From Flavobacterium sp. ALD4 (GTDB lineage: Bacteria; Bacteroidota; Bacteroidia; Flavobacteriales; Flavobacteriaceae): DNA of 64,000 bases. This document shows, one piece after another, positions 9,093-19,212 of the stretch. The translations under genes were made by a program, and so were the position numbers. A model generated the notes under the pieces. That model saw nothing but the letters and a program-made list of their open reading frames with translations. It was not told the origin of the DNA and searched no databases. Each line of letters opens with the position of its first letter. Positions within the stretch are counted from its first letter, which is position 1. Location: contig NZ_PJBJ01000022.1 of assembly GCF_002836475.1 (NCBI RefSeq), forward strand, positions 124,001-188,000, given 5' to 3'.

Positions 9093-9956
9093 CTATATGG
9101 CGTTAACTGGATACCCATCATGAACCTTTGCAAGGATGGGTTTGGTTATTGGGTATTCCATTTTATATTCCTTGGTCGGGAATTCAAAAACGTAACTTTT
9201 ACCTGAGAGATATATCAGACCGTGGATTATTGATTCCGGGAGAAAACTAAGTTTATCCAAGAAGTAATCATAGGTTTTATTAGAATAATTAGTAATCAGA
9301 AAAGGGAATGAGTTTGGTATAAGATAGATATCTTCTATATATTGTTTGTCAACAACAACTTTTTTGTTGAACTCAAAATAATGGATTTCTTTGTTTTCTT
9401 TTTTTAATTGGATTAGTTCAAAAACGGATAAGGGTATTTTACAGTTAGTGTGGTAAAAAAATATTGATTTGGATACGTCAATCAGAACCCACTTCTTAAA
9501 CTCCCGAGAGTATACCTCATTAAATGAATGGCCCCCGCGGATCGTTCGGTTTTTTGATATAATTTTTAAGCCCCACTCTTTTACTTTTAGATCATTGATG
9601 ACACAGAAATTATTATAAACCTGTGACATGTCACTGCAAACGCCTCCTTCGCCTCTTATCATTTTTCGTAATGCTTTGTTGGAGGATTTTCCAAGTCCCG
9701 GGCCCCCTTTGATATGGTTTCTGAGCCATTTTGCTATTTTTTTTGCTTTTTCAAGATCACTCAGGTCTGACTTTGGTTGTGCCAAAATCATACGGTTCAG
9801 TTGAAAATAAATGGGAGGGATATCATACTTAGGGTTGATGGTATTGTAGCAAAAGTTTTCAATACGATCAAGCGATGATTTCCTGGAAACCATTTTAAAT
9901 CTTATTTTGAACAACAGAGAATGTCTTCTAAAATACCAAAGTAAGGGTTTACTCAT
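9093..9956 (-). CDS. Transglutaminase-like cysteine protein
   Basis: A 287-residue protein with a transglutaminase-like core. It shows Cys107 in GGVCSDMSQVYNNF, a His in IRGGHSFNEVYS and an Asp in KWVLIDVSKS, giving the expected Cys-His-Asp triad. There is no obvious signal peptide or membrane span, although the N terminus is basic (LLWYFRRHSLLFKIRFK). Bacterial relatives act as cysteine peptidases or amidases, or in polysaccharide loci. The gene stands alone, so the substrate is open. The fold assignment is fairly sure, the reaction is not. Confidence 0.7.
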   Translation of the reverse strand: MSKPLLWYFRRHSLLFKIRFKMVSRKSSLDRIENFCYNTINPKYDIPPIYFQLNRMILAQPKSDLSDLEKAKKIAKWLRNHIKGGPGLGKSSNKALRKMIRGEGGVCSDMSQVYNNFCVINDLKVKEWGLKIISKNRTIRGGHSFNEVYSREFKKWVLIDVSKSIFFYHTNCKIPLSVFELIQLKKENKEIHYFEFNKKVVVDKQYIEDIYLIPNSFPFLITNYSNKTYDYFLDKLSFLPESIIHGLIYLSGKSYVFEFPTKEYKMEYPITKPILAKVHDGYPVNAI

Positions 9957-10112
9957 AATTCATTTTATTAGAGGTTTGCATAACTTAAATATAAAGAATT
10001 AAATAGTTAATTAATTAACTAATCGTTAAAAATCAGATATATACGATGAGTGGTCGGTATTGTAGTATATTGCTAAATTGGCGAATTACTGATAGTGCAT
10101 AAATCGCCGCAT

Positions 10113-10154
10113 AAAAAACTCCCAATCTTACAATGGTACGATTGGGAGTTTTTT
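10113..10154. terminator. Terminator of the nhaA-DUF389 transcript
   Basis: Fifteen-base inverted repeat AAAAAACTCCCAATC / GATTGGGAGTTTTTT with a 12-nt loop, downstream of the minus-strand DUF389 pseudogene. A and T runs on both sides allow bidirectional use. Confidence 0.9.
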
Positions 10155-10221
10155 ATTAATCTAAATATCTTAACTAGCCGTTAAGTAGTCTAACTAAATA
10201 ATGGGAGTCAAGAATATGATT

Positions 10222-11524
10222 CTATTTCTGGCTATACATTTCGATTTGTTTTTTTACGAGGCGTTGTTGCAGCCAGAGGGATAATTTTTTTTCTGAGCTT
10301 GCAGTAAGCCCTTGCTTGCTTCTATAAATCAGTACGGGTATTGTTCTGGAGCTATCCGTATTTTCATTAAAAGTATGGTTACCCATTGAAATATTATTAA
10401 TTTCAGGAAACAAAATTTTTATTTCAGCTAACAAGGCTTTATTGTCATAAGTATTTAAGGCAAGTTCTTTTTTTAACTTTAAAATTGAAACATCTTTTTG
10501 ACTTAGTTCCGATTTGTTGAAATTAATTTCACTAAGAATATCGCTTTTAAGATCTGTTGTGTCCTGCATTACAGTAAGCTTAGTGTCTTTTATATCGTAG
10601 TCTTTAAGTCTTTGATTCAATTCCTTAATTTCATCTTCACTATATCTTTTTGTAAGAAATCCGAGTTCCAGTTTTTTAGGCTTTTGATTGAATTTTGTTT
10701 TCTTATACAAAATGGCAATTCCTTTATTTGAAAATTCATTATCCGTAAAAAGATCAATCTGGTGTTGGTACTTTTTTTCTTCAATTAATAGGTATGCGAA
10801 ATAGATGCTTGGTAATATTAACACTGTGATTAAGCCTGAAATAATATATTTCACCTGTTTTTGGGATCGATCATCTAGCTGCTTTTTGGTAGGGTATTTT
10901 AAGTATTTTACAATGAAAAAAGTAGAAATGCAAATGAATACGCAGTTGATGGAATACAAATACATAGCGCCGAAAAAGAATTTGTAACTCCCTAATGCCA
11001 GTCCATATCCTGCGGTGCACAGTGGTGGCATAAGTGCGGTTGCTATCGCAACTCCAGGTATCGGATTCCCTTTCTCTACTCTCGTTATCGCAATTGCACC
11101 AACCAAACCACCAAAAAAGGCAATAAGAATATCATAGATATTAGCTGAAGTTCGGGATAATAATTCGGGTTGAGCTTCCTTGAATGGGCTGACATAAAAA
11201 TAAATGGTCGAAACCAATAATGATGGCTATAAGAAGGTTTTTTAAAGATCTTTTAAGTAAATCAAAGTCATAAACACCTCATCCAAAACCGGCTCCTATG
11301 ATGGGGGCCATTAATGGAGATATAAGCATAGCACCTATAATCACTGCTGTTGAATTTACATTCAATCCAATTGATGCCACGACAATAGCACAAGCTAAAA
11401 TCCACAAATTATACCCTCTGAAGGAAATATTGGACTTCACAAAGTCCAATACTTTATTTTTTTCTTCTTCTCCCTTACTCAGATTAATGTAGGAGAAAAA
11501 ACTATTTAATATTGTTTTCACCAA
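10222..11524 (-). pseudogene. DUF389 (TIGR00341-like) membrane protein, disrupted
   Basis: The N-terminal piece (11524-11279) and C-terminal piece (11217-10222) together form one DUF389-family multi-spanning membrane protein. They are separated by two lesions: an in-frame TGA at 11279-11281 after MAPIIGAGFG, and a frameshift near 11225. The DNA between still encodes the expected GVYDFDLLKRSLKNLL in the first frame. The downstream part keeps the ALMPPLCTAGYGLALG motif and a long cytoplasmic tail. The 5' end overlaps nhaA by 23 bp, so the two were one operon. Function of the intact family is unknown. Two independent lesions make a sequencing error less likely, but this cannot be excluded. Confidence 0.85.
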
Positions 11525-12692
11525 CTCCTTCTTTTAAAGTTTTTTTCAAAAAGACAAAGCCTATTATGCCCGCAATTAAAGAAGAAAGTAGAATGATAAA
11601 CTTGGCATTGCTAATTATAGTTTTGTCATCAAAAGCAAGTAAAGTTATGAAAATAGACATTGTAAACCCTATTCCTCCCAAAAATCCGACACCAATAATT
11701 GTTTTCCAATTCATATCTGAGGGGAGTTTACATATTCCCAAAGAGACCGCCAGGAGAGAAAAGAGATAGATCCCCAAAGGTTTTCCCACGATTAATCCTA
11801 AAGCGATTCCGATACTGTAATGTTGAGCAATAGTTTCTCCTATGTTTGAACTTATAACAATTGCTGTATTGGCCAAAGCAAAGAGCGGAAGTATTAAAAA
11901 ACCAACGGGTTTATGCAGAAAATGTTGTAAAATCGATGAGGTAGAGTCTTTATCTCCATTTCCAAAAGGAATGACAAAGGCTAATAATACGCCTGTAACA
12001 GTTGCATGAATTCCTGAATGTAGCATAAACCACCACATTATAACCCCACCGATAAGGTAAGGAATAAGACTTTTAACTTTCATGCGGTTCAGTATGAATA
12101 ACACTAACATTGTACCTAAAGCATAAAAAAGATTAGACCAAAGAATGGTTTTCGTATAAAAGATGGCAATAACCATAATCGCTCCTAAATCGTCTATTAC
12201 TGCTAATGCCGTTAAGAATATTTTCAAAGAAAGTGGTACCCGATTCCCTAATAAAGATAGGATTCCCAATGCAAAAGCAATGTCAGTTGCCATAGGGATA
12301 CCTGCTCCGGCTTGTGCAATACCTCCGTAGTTCAAAAGTAAATACAGTCCCGCAGGTACTAGCATTCCTCCTAATGCCGCAAATATGGGCAATAAAGCAT
12401 CTTTTATGTTTGACAATTCACCTTCATAGATTTCTCTTTCTAATTCTAAACCAATTAATAAAAAGAAGATCGTCATTAATCCATCATTAATCCAGTATTC
12501 CAGACTTTCTCCTCCCAGTTTCATATGCCAGGTGTGAAGGTATTGTGACCCAAAGATTGAATTTGCCATAAACAAAGAAAATACGGTGCACGCTATAAGT
12601 ATAAGCCCAGTTGCTTTTTCGCTTTCAAAAAACTCATTAAATAAATTTGAATTGTAAATGCGCTTTATTGTTTTTTTCATTTTTGTCTTCAT
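11502..12692 (-). CDS. nhaA: Na+/H+ antiporter NhaA
   Basis: Inner-membrane electrogenic Na+/H+ exchanger for pH and sodium homeostasis. It is 396 residues with about 11-12 hydrophobic segments. The active-site aspartates are present: MATDIAFALGIL (near residue 135) and the Asp pair in LAVIDDLGAIMV (near 165), equivalent to Asp133 and Asp163/164 of E. coli NhaA. The ATG at 12692 gives MKTKMKKTIKRIYNS. Its 3' end overlaps the broken DUF389 gene, which it may once have worked with. Confidence 0.96.
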   Translation of the reverse strand: MKTKMKKTIKRIYNSNLFNEFFESEKATGLILIACTVFSLFMANSIFGSQYLHTWHMKLGGESLEYWINDGLMTIFFLLIGLELEREIYEGELSNIKDALLPIFAALGGMLVPAGLYLLLNYGGIAQAGAGIPMATDIAFALGILSLLGNRVPLSLKIFLTALAVIDDLGAIMVIAIFYTKTILWSNLFYALGTMLVLFILNRMKVKSLIPYLIGGVIMWWFMLHSGIHATVTGVLLAFVIPFGNGDKDSTSSILQHFLHKPVGFLILPLFALANTAIVISSNIGETIAQHYSIGIALGLIVGKPLGIYLFSLLAVSLGICKLPSDMNWKTIIGVGFLGGIGFTMSIFITLLAFDDKTIISNAKFIILLSSLIAGIIGFVFLKKTLKEGVGENNIK

Positions 12693-13014
12693 GGATTCTT
12701 TTTAGCCTAAAACCGGAAGAGTTTCCGTTTTGGTTGCTAAGTTACAGGACTAATTCTTAGAAAGGCAAAAATAGCTAAATAGTTACTAATCTCCTTGTAG
12801 AAATTGATAATATTATCAGAAGTTACAGTCTTAACAATCCTGAAACGGGAATTTAAGTACTATTTTTTTGATAATTGGATACTAATAAAAAGAGGTTTTT
12901 ATGGAGTTTAATCAATGGAATTCATTCAAAATGGCAATAATAGGGGGTTGTTTTTGAATACTTTAATACTGAAAGTTAATTCGGTTTCAATATTAGGAAT
13001 AGTTTTTTCATGAG
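12693..13014. other. Gene-free stretch
   Basis: About 320 bp of AT-rich DNA between nhaA and a GNAT gene. It must contain the nhaA promoter, but I see no clear element, gene or repeat. Confidence 0.5.
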
Positions 13015-13539
13015 TTATTTTTTTATTTGAAGCTTTAATAGTAGGTCGGTTTGTATGTCATCCCCCAAAGTGAAAATGTGTTTGTCAAATGCGACAAATC
13101 CATTTTTAGCATAAAACTCAAGCGCTCTGTAATTCTCTTCCCATACTCCTAACCAGATATATTTAACATGACTTTGATGCACCATTTCCAGAACGTAATC
13201 AATTAAAAGCTGTCCTACTTTTTTACCCTGGTATTCCTGCAAAACATAAATACGATGGATTTCCATTGCATGCTCATCCATTAATTCAGTTTGCGCATTA
13301 CCAAAATTTATTTTTAAATAACCAATAATTGTAGTGTCTAAAGTGGCAAAGTAAAAGGAAGATTCCGGATTAGTGAGCTCCTGTGTCAATTGGTCCACAT
13401 TAAAATTTAGGGCTATATAATTGGAAAGGTTTTCAGGGCTATTTACTGCCGCAAAAGTTTCCGTGAAGGTTTGTTTGCCGATAATTTGCAGCAATTCTAA
13501 ATCTGATAGGGCTGTTTTTCTAATTTCAATTTTGCTCAT
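13015..13539 (-). CDS. GNAT-family N-acetyltransferase
   Basis: A 174-residue acetyltransferase of the ribosomal-protein/small-molecule GNAT type. It shows the acetyl-CoA-binding segment IHRIYVLQEYQGKKVGQLLIDYVLEMV (about 88-115, with the Q/RxxGxG/A-like QGKKVG) and the C-terminal signature YIWLGVWEENYRALEFYAKNGFV. Similar proteins in Bacteroidota and Firmicutes (PaiA-like) acetylate polyamines, but that substrate is only a guess. The gene appears monocistronic and divergent from yaaA. Confidence 0.88.
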   Translation of the reverse strand: MSKIEIRKTALSDLELLQIIGKQTFTETFAAVNSPENLSNYIALNFNVDQLTQELTNPESSFYFATLDTTIIGYLKINFGNAQTELMDEHAMEIHRIYVLQEYQGKKVGQLLIDYVLEMVHQSHVKYIWLGVWEENYRALEFYAKNGFVAFDKHIFTLGDDIQTDLLLKLQIKK

Positions 13540-13666
13540 GATAAAAAATAGGGTGCATTGTCGTAAAATTCAGGATCAAAAATAACATAATTAAAATATG
13601 CTGCAATTTTTATTTCTTCATTAAACAAATCGATTTATAAATGTCTGTTTATTGTTTTTCAATTAG

Positions 13667-13674
13667 TACTTTTG
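13667..13674 (+). promoter_or_regulatory. -7 promoter element of yaaA
   Basis: TACTTTTG matches TAnnTTTG, 36 bp before the yaaA start codon. No well-spaced -33 TTG is clear. Confidence 0.5.
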
Positions 13675-13710
13675 AATTTGTATTAAAAACAACCTGAAAT
13701 AGGATTAATT

Positions 13711-14469
13711 ATGAAAATTGTCATATCACCAGCCAAATCTTTGAACTTTGAAAAGGAACTACCTACTTCAAAATATACTGATCCTGCTTTTCTGAAAGAA
13801 TCAAGAGAAATCCAAAAAGTATTGAAGCAACGGTCCCCAAAAGACCTATCTGAATTAATGAATATTTCTGCAAAATTAGCGGATATGAACTGGCAACGTA
13901 ATACAGACTGGAAAACTCCTTTTACTCCTGAAAATGCGCGCCCTGCCATTTATGCTTTTGATGGTGATGTATATACTGGCGTAGATGCATATTCGATTCC
14001 GACAGAGAAAATAGAAAGGTTACAAGATAGTTTACGAATACTTTCGGGTTTGTATGGCGTGTTAAAACCGTTGGATTTAATTCAGGCATACCGATTGGAA
14101 ATGGGTACGAAATTACCCGTTGGAGATCATAAAAATTTATATGAATTTTGGAAAACTAAAGTAACAGATGCTCTAAATAAAGAATTGGGAAAAGACGAGT
14201 TGTTTGTCAACCTGGCAAGTAATGAATATTTTTCGGCGGTAGATGTCAAAGGATTAAAAGTTCCCGTAATCACTCCTGATTTTAAGGATTATAAAGACGG
14301 GAAACTTAAAATAATCAGTTTTTACGCTAAGAAAGCTAGAGGTATGATGGTGCGTTACATTATAGATACAGAAGCAAAAACAATAGAAGATTTAAAAGGC
14401 TTCAATTATGATGGGTATCAATTTGATGCGACTCTTTCAAAAGGGAATCATTTGGTATTTACCAGATAA
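13711..14469 (+). CDS. yaaA: Peroxide stress protein YaaA (UPF0246)
   Basis: A 252-residue cytoplasmic protein of the YaaA/DUF328 family, which in E. coli lowers free iron and DNA damage during hydrogen peroxide stress. It starts with the family hallmark MKIVISPAKSLNFE and keeps RPAIYAFDGDVYTGVDAYS (about 76-95), LSGLYGVLKPLDLIQAYRLEMG (about 112-133) and the C-terminal KKARGMMVRYII. The biochemical activity is unsettled, with DNA binding proposed. Monocistronic, ending at a strong terminator. Confidence 0.95.
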   Translation: MKIVISPAKSLNFEKELPTSKYTDPAFLKESREIQKVLKQRSPKDLSELMNISAKLADMNWQRNTDWKTPFTPENARPAIYAFDGDVYTGVDAYSIPTEKIERLQDSLRILSGLYGVLKPLDLIQAYRLEMGTKLPVGDHKNLYEFWKTKVTDALNKELGKDELFVNLASNEYFSAVDVKGLKVPVITPDFKDYKDGKLKIISFYAKKARGMMVRYIIDTEAKTIEDLKGFNYDGYQFDATLSKGNHLVFTR

Positions 14470-14485
14470 TTCTTTTGACAATAAC

Positions 14486-14523
14486 CCATAAAAAACTCCG
14501 ACGTAGATCGGAGTTTTTTATGG
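14486..14523. terminator. Bidirectional terminator yaaA / emrB
   Basis: Sixteen-base perfect inverted repeat centred on AAACTCCGA / TCGGAGTTT with a 6-nt loop and A/T runs on both sides, between the convergent yaaA (+) and emrB-like (-) genes. Confidence 0.92.
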
Positions 14524-14548
14524 ACTTAGTTTGAATTAGCAAACGGTA

Positions 14549-16135
14549 TTAGTGCATGGCATCTGCCGGATTGATTTTATTTTTTCCTCTTTTGATGAAG
14601 AATATAATTGGAATACAACAGAGAAACAAAATTCCCAGATACATGAAAATATCCATGTAGGACAAAACAGTACTTTGTTTCATGACAGAGTAATCAATTG
14701 CCTGATATGCTTTTTTCATGGATTCATTAGCAGTAAATCCTTTTGACATAAAACCTTTTTGCAATAGCTGTAATCGTTGCTGTACTTCAAATTTACTTCC
14801 ATCTAAGTGTGCAATCAAATCGACGCGGTGTTTCTGCGTGAATCGTGTGATAAAGGTAGTAATGATGGCGATACCAAAAGAACCTCCCAATTGTCTCATC
14901 ATACCCGTAAATGCAGCTCCTTCACCAATATTTTTCCCTGATAAAGTGGATAGTGATAAGGTAGTAATAGGGACGAAAAGCAACCCTAAACCAATTCCTC
15001 TTAAAATTAATGCCCAATACATATGTTCTTCACCAGTATCCGGTGTCATGCTATTGTGCATCATTAAGGTAAATAAAAAGAAAATTAAAAACCCAACACC
15101 AATCATGTAGCCTTGAGGCACTCCTTTTTGAATCAATTTACCAATAATTGGCATCATAAAAGCAGTAGTTATAGAACCAGGAATCAACAATAAACCAGCA
15201 TCAGTGGCAGTCCATCCCAAAATGGATTGTGTATATATCGGAATTATTAATGTGGAACCGTACAAACCAAAACCGAGAATGAAAGCCATAAGAGTACCAA
15301 TTCTTAAATTCCCGTCTTTCAGAACGCTTAAATTTACGATTGGATATTTATAGGTTAATTGTCGCCAAATGAACAGTATTAATCCAAATACGGAAACGGC
15401 ACTCAATAAAACAATTAGTTTATTGTTAAACCAATCGTCCTGTTGTCCATGTTCCAGTACGAATTGTAATGAACCAATGAAGGACGCCAAAAGAATGATT
15501 CCCATCCAATCTACTTGGTTCGACTTCAATTTTTCTCCGTATTTTGGACTTCTTACAAAGCTTAAAGTCAAAAGAGTGGCAATAATGCCTAAAGGAATAT
15601 TGATGTAAAAAATGTAAGGCCAAGAAAAATGATCCACAAGATACCCTCCCAATGGCGGACCTAATGTAGGGCCTACAATTACACCCATCCCATAAATGGC
15701 TTGTGCCATTCCTCTTTTTGCAATAGGGTAGCTCTCGGTAATAATGGTTTGTGCCGTTACTAATAAAGCGCCACCTCCAAGACCTTGAATAAATCGGAAG
15801 GCCACTAACTCCCATATATTGGTAGCATTACCGCATAAGAAAGAAGCAACTGTAAAAATAATTATTGAAACAGCAAAGTAATTTCGTCTTCCAAATTGCT
15901 GTGAAAGCCAACTAGTCATGGGGATTACAATCACATTTGCGATAGCATATGCAGTAATTACCCAGGCTACATCAGTTAATGTAGCACCTAGGCTTCCTCT
16001 CATGTTTGTTAATGCCACATTTACAATAGTGGTATCTACAATTTCCAGCAAAGCACAAAGCACTGCCGTTATTGTAATGATAACCCGTCTAAAGCCGTAT
16101 TCGACTAAATCGTCGTCTCCTTGTCCTATTATCAT
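14549..16135 (-). CDS. emrB: DHA2-family MFS multidrug transporter, EmrB type
   Basis: Inner-membrane proton-driven drug exporter of 528 residues with about 14 transmembrane segments. Family signatures are DTTIVNVALTNM in TM1 (about 32-45), the TM2-3 loop QQFGRRNYF, and RFIQGLGGGALLVTAQTII (TM4) followed by motif C in TM5 (GVIVGPTLGPPLGGYL). Its start is separated by only 1 bp from the end of the membrane-fusion gene, and it is the last gene of a TetR-TolC-EmrA-EmrB operon. It is predicted to work with these partners to extrude toxic hydrophobic compounds across both membranes. Confidence 0.93.
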   Translation of the reverse strand: MIIGQGDDDLVEYGFRRVIITITAVLCALLEIVDTTIVNVALTNMRGSLGATLTDVAWVITAYAIANVIVIPMTSWLSQQFGRRNYFAVSIIIFTVASFLCGNATNIWELVAFRFIQGLGGGALLVTAQTIITESYPIAKRGMAQAIYGMGVIVGPTLGPPLGGYLVDHFSWPYIFYINIPLGIIATLLTLSFVRSPKYGEKLKSNQVDWMGIILLASFIGSLQFVLEHGQQDDWFNNKLIVLLSAVSVFGLILFIWRQLTYKYPIVNLSVLKDGNLRIGTLMAFILGFGLYGSTLIIPIYTQSILGWTATDAGLLLIPGSITTAFMMPIIGKLIQKGVPQGYMIGVGFLIFFLFTLMMHNSMTPDTGEEHMYWALILRGIGLGLLFVPITTLSLSTLSGKNIGEGAAFTGMMRQLGGSFGIAIITTFITRFTQKHRVDLIAHLDGSKFEVQQRLQLLQKGFMSKGFTANESMKKAYQAIDYSVMKQSTVLSYMDIFMYLGILFLCCIPIIFFIKRGKNKINPADAMH

Positions 16136-16136
16136 T

Positions 16137-17216
16137 TTACTTTATGTGTACGTCTACATCCACATTCATTCCCGGACGTAATAATTTTATTTTTTCAATA
16201 TCGTTATTGGCATCAATAGTAATTTTTACCGGTAAACGCTGAACTGTTTTTACAAAATTACCAGTGGCATTATCTGGAGGTAAAATAGAAAAACGTGATC
16301 CGGTTGCAGGGGAAAAGGAAGTAATTGTTCCATTAAAATCATAGTCAGGATACGCATCTACTTTGATGGTCACCTTCTGTCCGGTCACCATTTTATTTAA
16401 TTGAGTTTCTTTAAAATTGGCTACGACCCAAGCTTCATTGTTGTTGATGATATAAAAAAGAGATTGTCCCGGTTGAACTAGTTGTCCCGGTTGAATGTCA
16501 ATTTTAGAAACCTGCCCGTCAATTGCAGCAGTTATGGCCGTATAGCTTAAATTTAAAACTGCGGAGGCAAGCAATGCTCTCGCTCTTTTAATATTGGCAT
16601 CAGCCACATCAGTTTGTTTGTCAGTGGCTTTTGACTTAGCTACAACAACTGATTTTTGAAATGCACTTGCTTTTTCCTGCTGTTGCAAAATACGTACCTG
16701 ATTTTCAGCTTCTAATTTAGCCGATAAGGCCTGTTCGTATTGCTGTTTAGTAATAGTATGGCTTTTATATAAATTGTTATATCGGTCGTAATCATTGCTA
16801 ACACGATTCAATCTGATTTTGGCGGTTTCAATGTTTCCTCCGGCTGATTTCACGTTGGCTTCCGATACGGAAATACTGGCTAAAATACTACCGATATCCG
16901 CTTTAGTAATTTCTAAATTTCCTTCCGCTGCAGCGAGGTTCGCTGTTGCTTCATCAATTTTTAATTGGTAATCTTTTTTGTCGATTGTAAATAAAGTATC
17001 TCCTTTTTTGACAAAATCGTTGTCTTTTATAAACACTTTACTTACATATCCCGATACTCTGGGAATAATTGGGTTCATGTTTTTCTCAATCTGTGCATCA
17101 TCTGTCCCTTCGTGAGAAAGCGAGTGGATATACTTATAGGTTCCATAAGTAACACCTAGTAGTACTAATGAAGTGATTATAATGATAAACTTGGTATTGG
17201 TTTTTTTATTAGTCAT
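16137..17216 (-). CDS. emrA: HlyD/EmrA-family membrane fusion protein
   Basis: Periplasmic adaptor of 359 residues linking EmrB to TolC. It has one N-terminal membrane anchor (about residues 8-28), a biotinyl-lipoyl half-motif (IPRVSGYVSKVFIKDNDFVKKGDTLF), a long helical hairpin (about 95-215) and the second lipoyl half (AAIDGQVSKIDIQPGQLVQPGQSLF). It lies 12 bp downstream of the tolC-like gene and 1 bp before emrB, so it is firmly in the operon. No unusual features were seen. Confidence 0.93.
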   Translation of the reverse strand: MTNKKTNTKFIIIITSLVLLGVTYGTYKYIHSLSHEGTDDAQIEKNMNPIIPRVSGYVSKVFIKDNDFVKKGDTLFTIDKKDYQLKIDEATANLAAAEGNLEITKADIGSILASISVSEANVKSAGGNIETAKIRLNRVSNDYDRYNNLYKSHTITKQQYEQALSAKLEAENQVRILQQQEKASAFQKSVVVAKSKATDKQTDVADANIKRARALLASAVLNLSYTAITAAIDGQVSKIDIQPGQLVQPGQSLFYIINNNEAWVVANFKETQLNKMVTGQKVTIKVDAYPDYDFNGTITSFSPATGSRFSILPPDNATGNFVKTVQRLPVKITIDANNDIEKIKLLRPGMNVDVDVHIK

Positions 17217-17228
17217 TTTAGGTGTCGA

Positions 17229-18560
17229 TTATATTTTTGAAAGATTGAAAGTTTGGTTTAATTGCCCGCTTACAGAAAGCAACTCATAGTATTTTTGGAT
17301 AACATTAGCCCTTGCCAGTGTTCTATTGATATTGGAACCCAGTTGCTCTACATCAGCTTCAAGAAGATCATTTGTGTCAGATAAACCGTTATCGTATTTA
17401 TCTTTTATAATTCTGTAATTTTCTGATGCCTGTTCCACCGCCTGATTGTAAACTAAATCTTGTTTTAAAGCCAAATCATAACCCTCAATGGCTTTTTGTA
17501 CTTGTATTTTGATATCGTCGGTAAGCATTATTTCTGAATTTTGTACTTCAAGTGCTTTGCTTTCCGCTATCTTAACATTGGTACCGTTTTTTAGAATACC
17601 ACTTAAATCATAAGATACACCAACACCAATGTTCATCGCATTTTGCACTGTGATTATATTTTGTAAATTTAATGCAGTAAAACCACCGATGATCGAAATG
17701 GAGGGGTAGTAGCCACTTTTGGCAATTTGAACATTAGCTAAACTTGCTTTTTCTTGCAATCGAATGGACTCTAAATCTTTACGATTTTTTAAGGCTAGTT
17801 CATCATTGGTTGGAATATTGCTCACTTGGAAGTCAGCAAAATCACTTTCTTTGATTTCTAACTTTGTTTTGGAATCCATTTTTAACAGACTGACAAGCTC
17901 CATATTTACAATATTTAAATCACTTATTGCACTATCTAAGGATAGCTGTATTTTTGAAACTTGAAGTTGTGATTTCAATAAATCATTTCTTGGAATGATT
18001 CCGTTTTTTTCCAGTTGAAGGAAATCCGCAACCCGTTGTTGTGCACTTTTTTGATTTTCTTTTAAAAGTTCTACCGTTTTTTGTGCTTTATACAAACTGG
18101 CATAGTAATTAACCACCATCATTGCTACTTCTTCCTTGGTTTGCATGGCACTGGCTGTTTCAGCCTGATACATGTTATCGTAGGCTTTAATGCTGTTTTG
18201 AATTTTAAAACCGGCAAATATGGGGAGGCTTGCGTTTACTTGTCCTAGCATTAATTGATTTACGATAGGTATTGGTTCAGCAGTTGCACTATTATTTTTG
18301 TTGATTTTTAAATCAACGGATGCGTTTGTCAATCGTTGGTACTGTCCTGAAATTTTTAAATCAGGATATCTGTTGTTATTTACAGACTGTAATTCGTGTT
18401 TTTTGGTGTTTACTTTAGTGTTTGCCAAAGAAACTTCGTTGCTTTTGGCCCAGGCCAAATGAATGGCTTCATCGAGGGTTAAGCTCTTTTTTTCTTGTGC
18501 TTCTATTGATGAAATTCCGATGAAGAATATCCCAAACAGCATGAGTTGACTAACTTTCAT
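17229..18560 (-). CDS. TolC-family outer membrane efflux protein
   Basis: Outer-membrane channel of 443 residues. The signal peptide (about residues 1-21, MKVSQLMLFGIFFIGISSIEA) is followed by two outer-membrane efflux protein repeats, with the LTLDEAIHLAWAKSNEVSLANTKVN start and long coiled-coil helices. It is the exit duct for the EmrAB pump encoded directly downstream. Its start overlaps the end of the tetR gene by 11 bp, coupling repressor and pump expression. Confidence 0.92.
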   Translation of the reverse strand: MKVSQLMLFGIFFIGISSIEAQEKKSLTLDEAIHLAWAKSNEVSLANTKVNTKKHELQSVNNNRYPDLKISGQYQRLTNASVDLKINKNNSATAEPIPIVNQLMLGQVNASLPIFAGFKIQNSIKAYDNMYQAETASAMQTKEEVAMMVVNYYASLYKAQKTVELLKENQKSAQQRVADFLQLEKNGIIPRNDLLKSQLQVSKIQLSLDSAISDLNIVNMELVSLLKMDSKTKLEIKESDFADFQVSNIPTNDELALKNRKDLESIRLQEKASLANVQIAKSGYYPSISIIGGFTALNLQNIITVQNAMNIGVGVSYDLSGILKNGTNVKIAESKALEVQNSEIMLTDDIKIQVQKAIEGYDLALKQDLVYNQAVEQASENYRIIKDKYDNGLSDTNDLLEADVEQLGSNINRTLARANVIQKYYELLSVSGQLNQTFNLSKI

Positions 18561-19212
18561 ATATCAGAAGTGCTTTTATGGTTTGTTGAATGTGTTTAGT
18601 CAGATTGACCTTTATATAATTGTTGTATAATTCCTCTGTCTTTAAATTTAATAAATCCATGAAATACTCTTTATTCATATAGAAATGGAAAAAAGTGCCA
18701 AGAATAGTGGGGGTTATCAACGGAATTGAAATGTCTTTCCTAAACACGCCTTTTTCCTGGCCTTCGGTAATGATGGCTTCAAGAGATTTAAAATTACTTT
18801 TTCGTAAATCATAAAAGGATTTAATATTTATTTCCTTTTTTTTGGTAGCCACTTCAAAATGAAGAATTCTAAAAATCCCCTTATTTGTATTAATCCTATT
18901 TATGTAAATGGCAATCAATTTATTGATCTTGGCAATGGGGTCGAGGTCTTCAATCAACAAATTCTCTATTTGAATCTTTAAATCTTTAGTTCTATAAGAT
19001 ATTAGCGATTCTAGTAAACGTTCTTTAGATCCAAAGTAATAAGAAACCATGGCAATGTTAATCTTGGCCATTTTAGCGATGTTTCTAATGGAAGTTCCAT
19101 CAAATCCTTTTTCGGCAAATAAGGATTCTGCCACTAGAAGGATTTGGATTTGTTTTTCGTTAAAATCAGGAATAACGGACATAGTTGTTAAATATCTGGT
19201 AAATTTAAACAA
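18550..19212 (-). CDS. TetR-family repressor of the efflux operon
   Basis: A 220-residue TetR/AcrR regulator and first gene of the operon. The N-terminal helix-turn-helix (about residues 15-62: ILLVAESLFAEKGFDGTSIRNIAK followed by INIAMVSYYFGSKERLLESLI) is canonical, and the C-terminal ligand domain is variable. Two TTTAAAC/GTTTAAA palindromes lie right at and upstream of the start codon (19202-19240), so autorepression of the whole operon is likely. The inducer is unknown. Confidence 0.92.
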   Translation of the reverse strand: MFKFTRYLTTMSVIPDFNEKQIQILLVAESLFAEKGFDGTSIRNIAKMAKINIAMVSYYFGSKERLLESLISYRTKDLKIQIENLLIEDLDPIAKINKLIAIYINRINTNKGIFRILHFEVATKKKEINIKSFYDLRKSNFKSLEAIITEGQEKGVFRKDISIPLITPTILGTFFHFYMNKEYFMDLLNLKTEELYNNYIKVNLTKHIQQTIKALLIYES

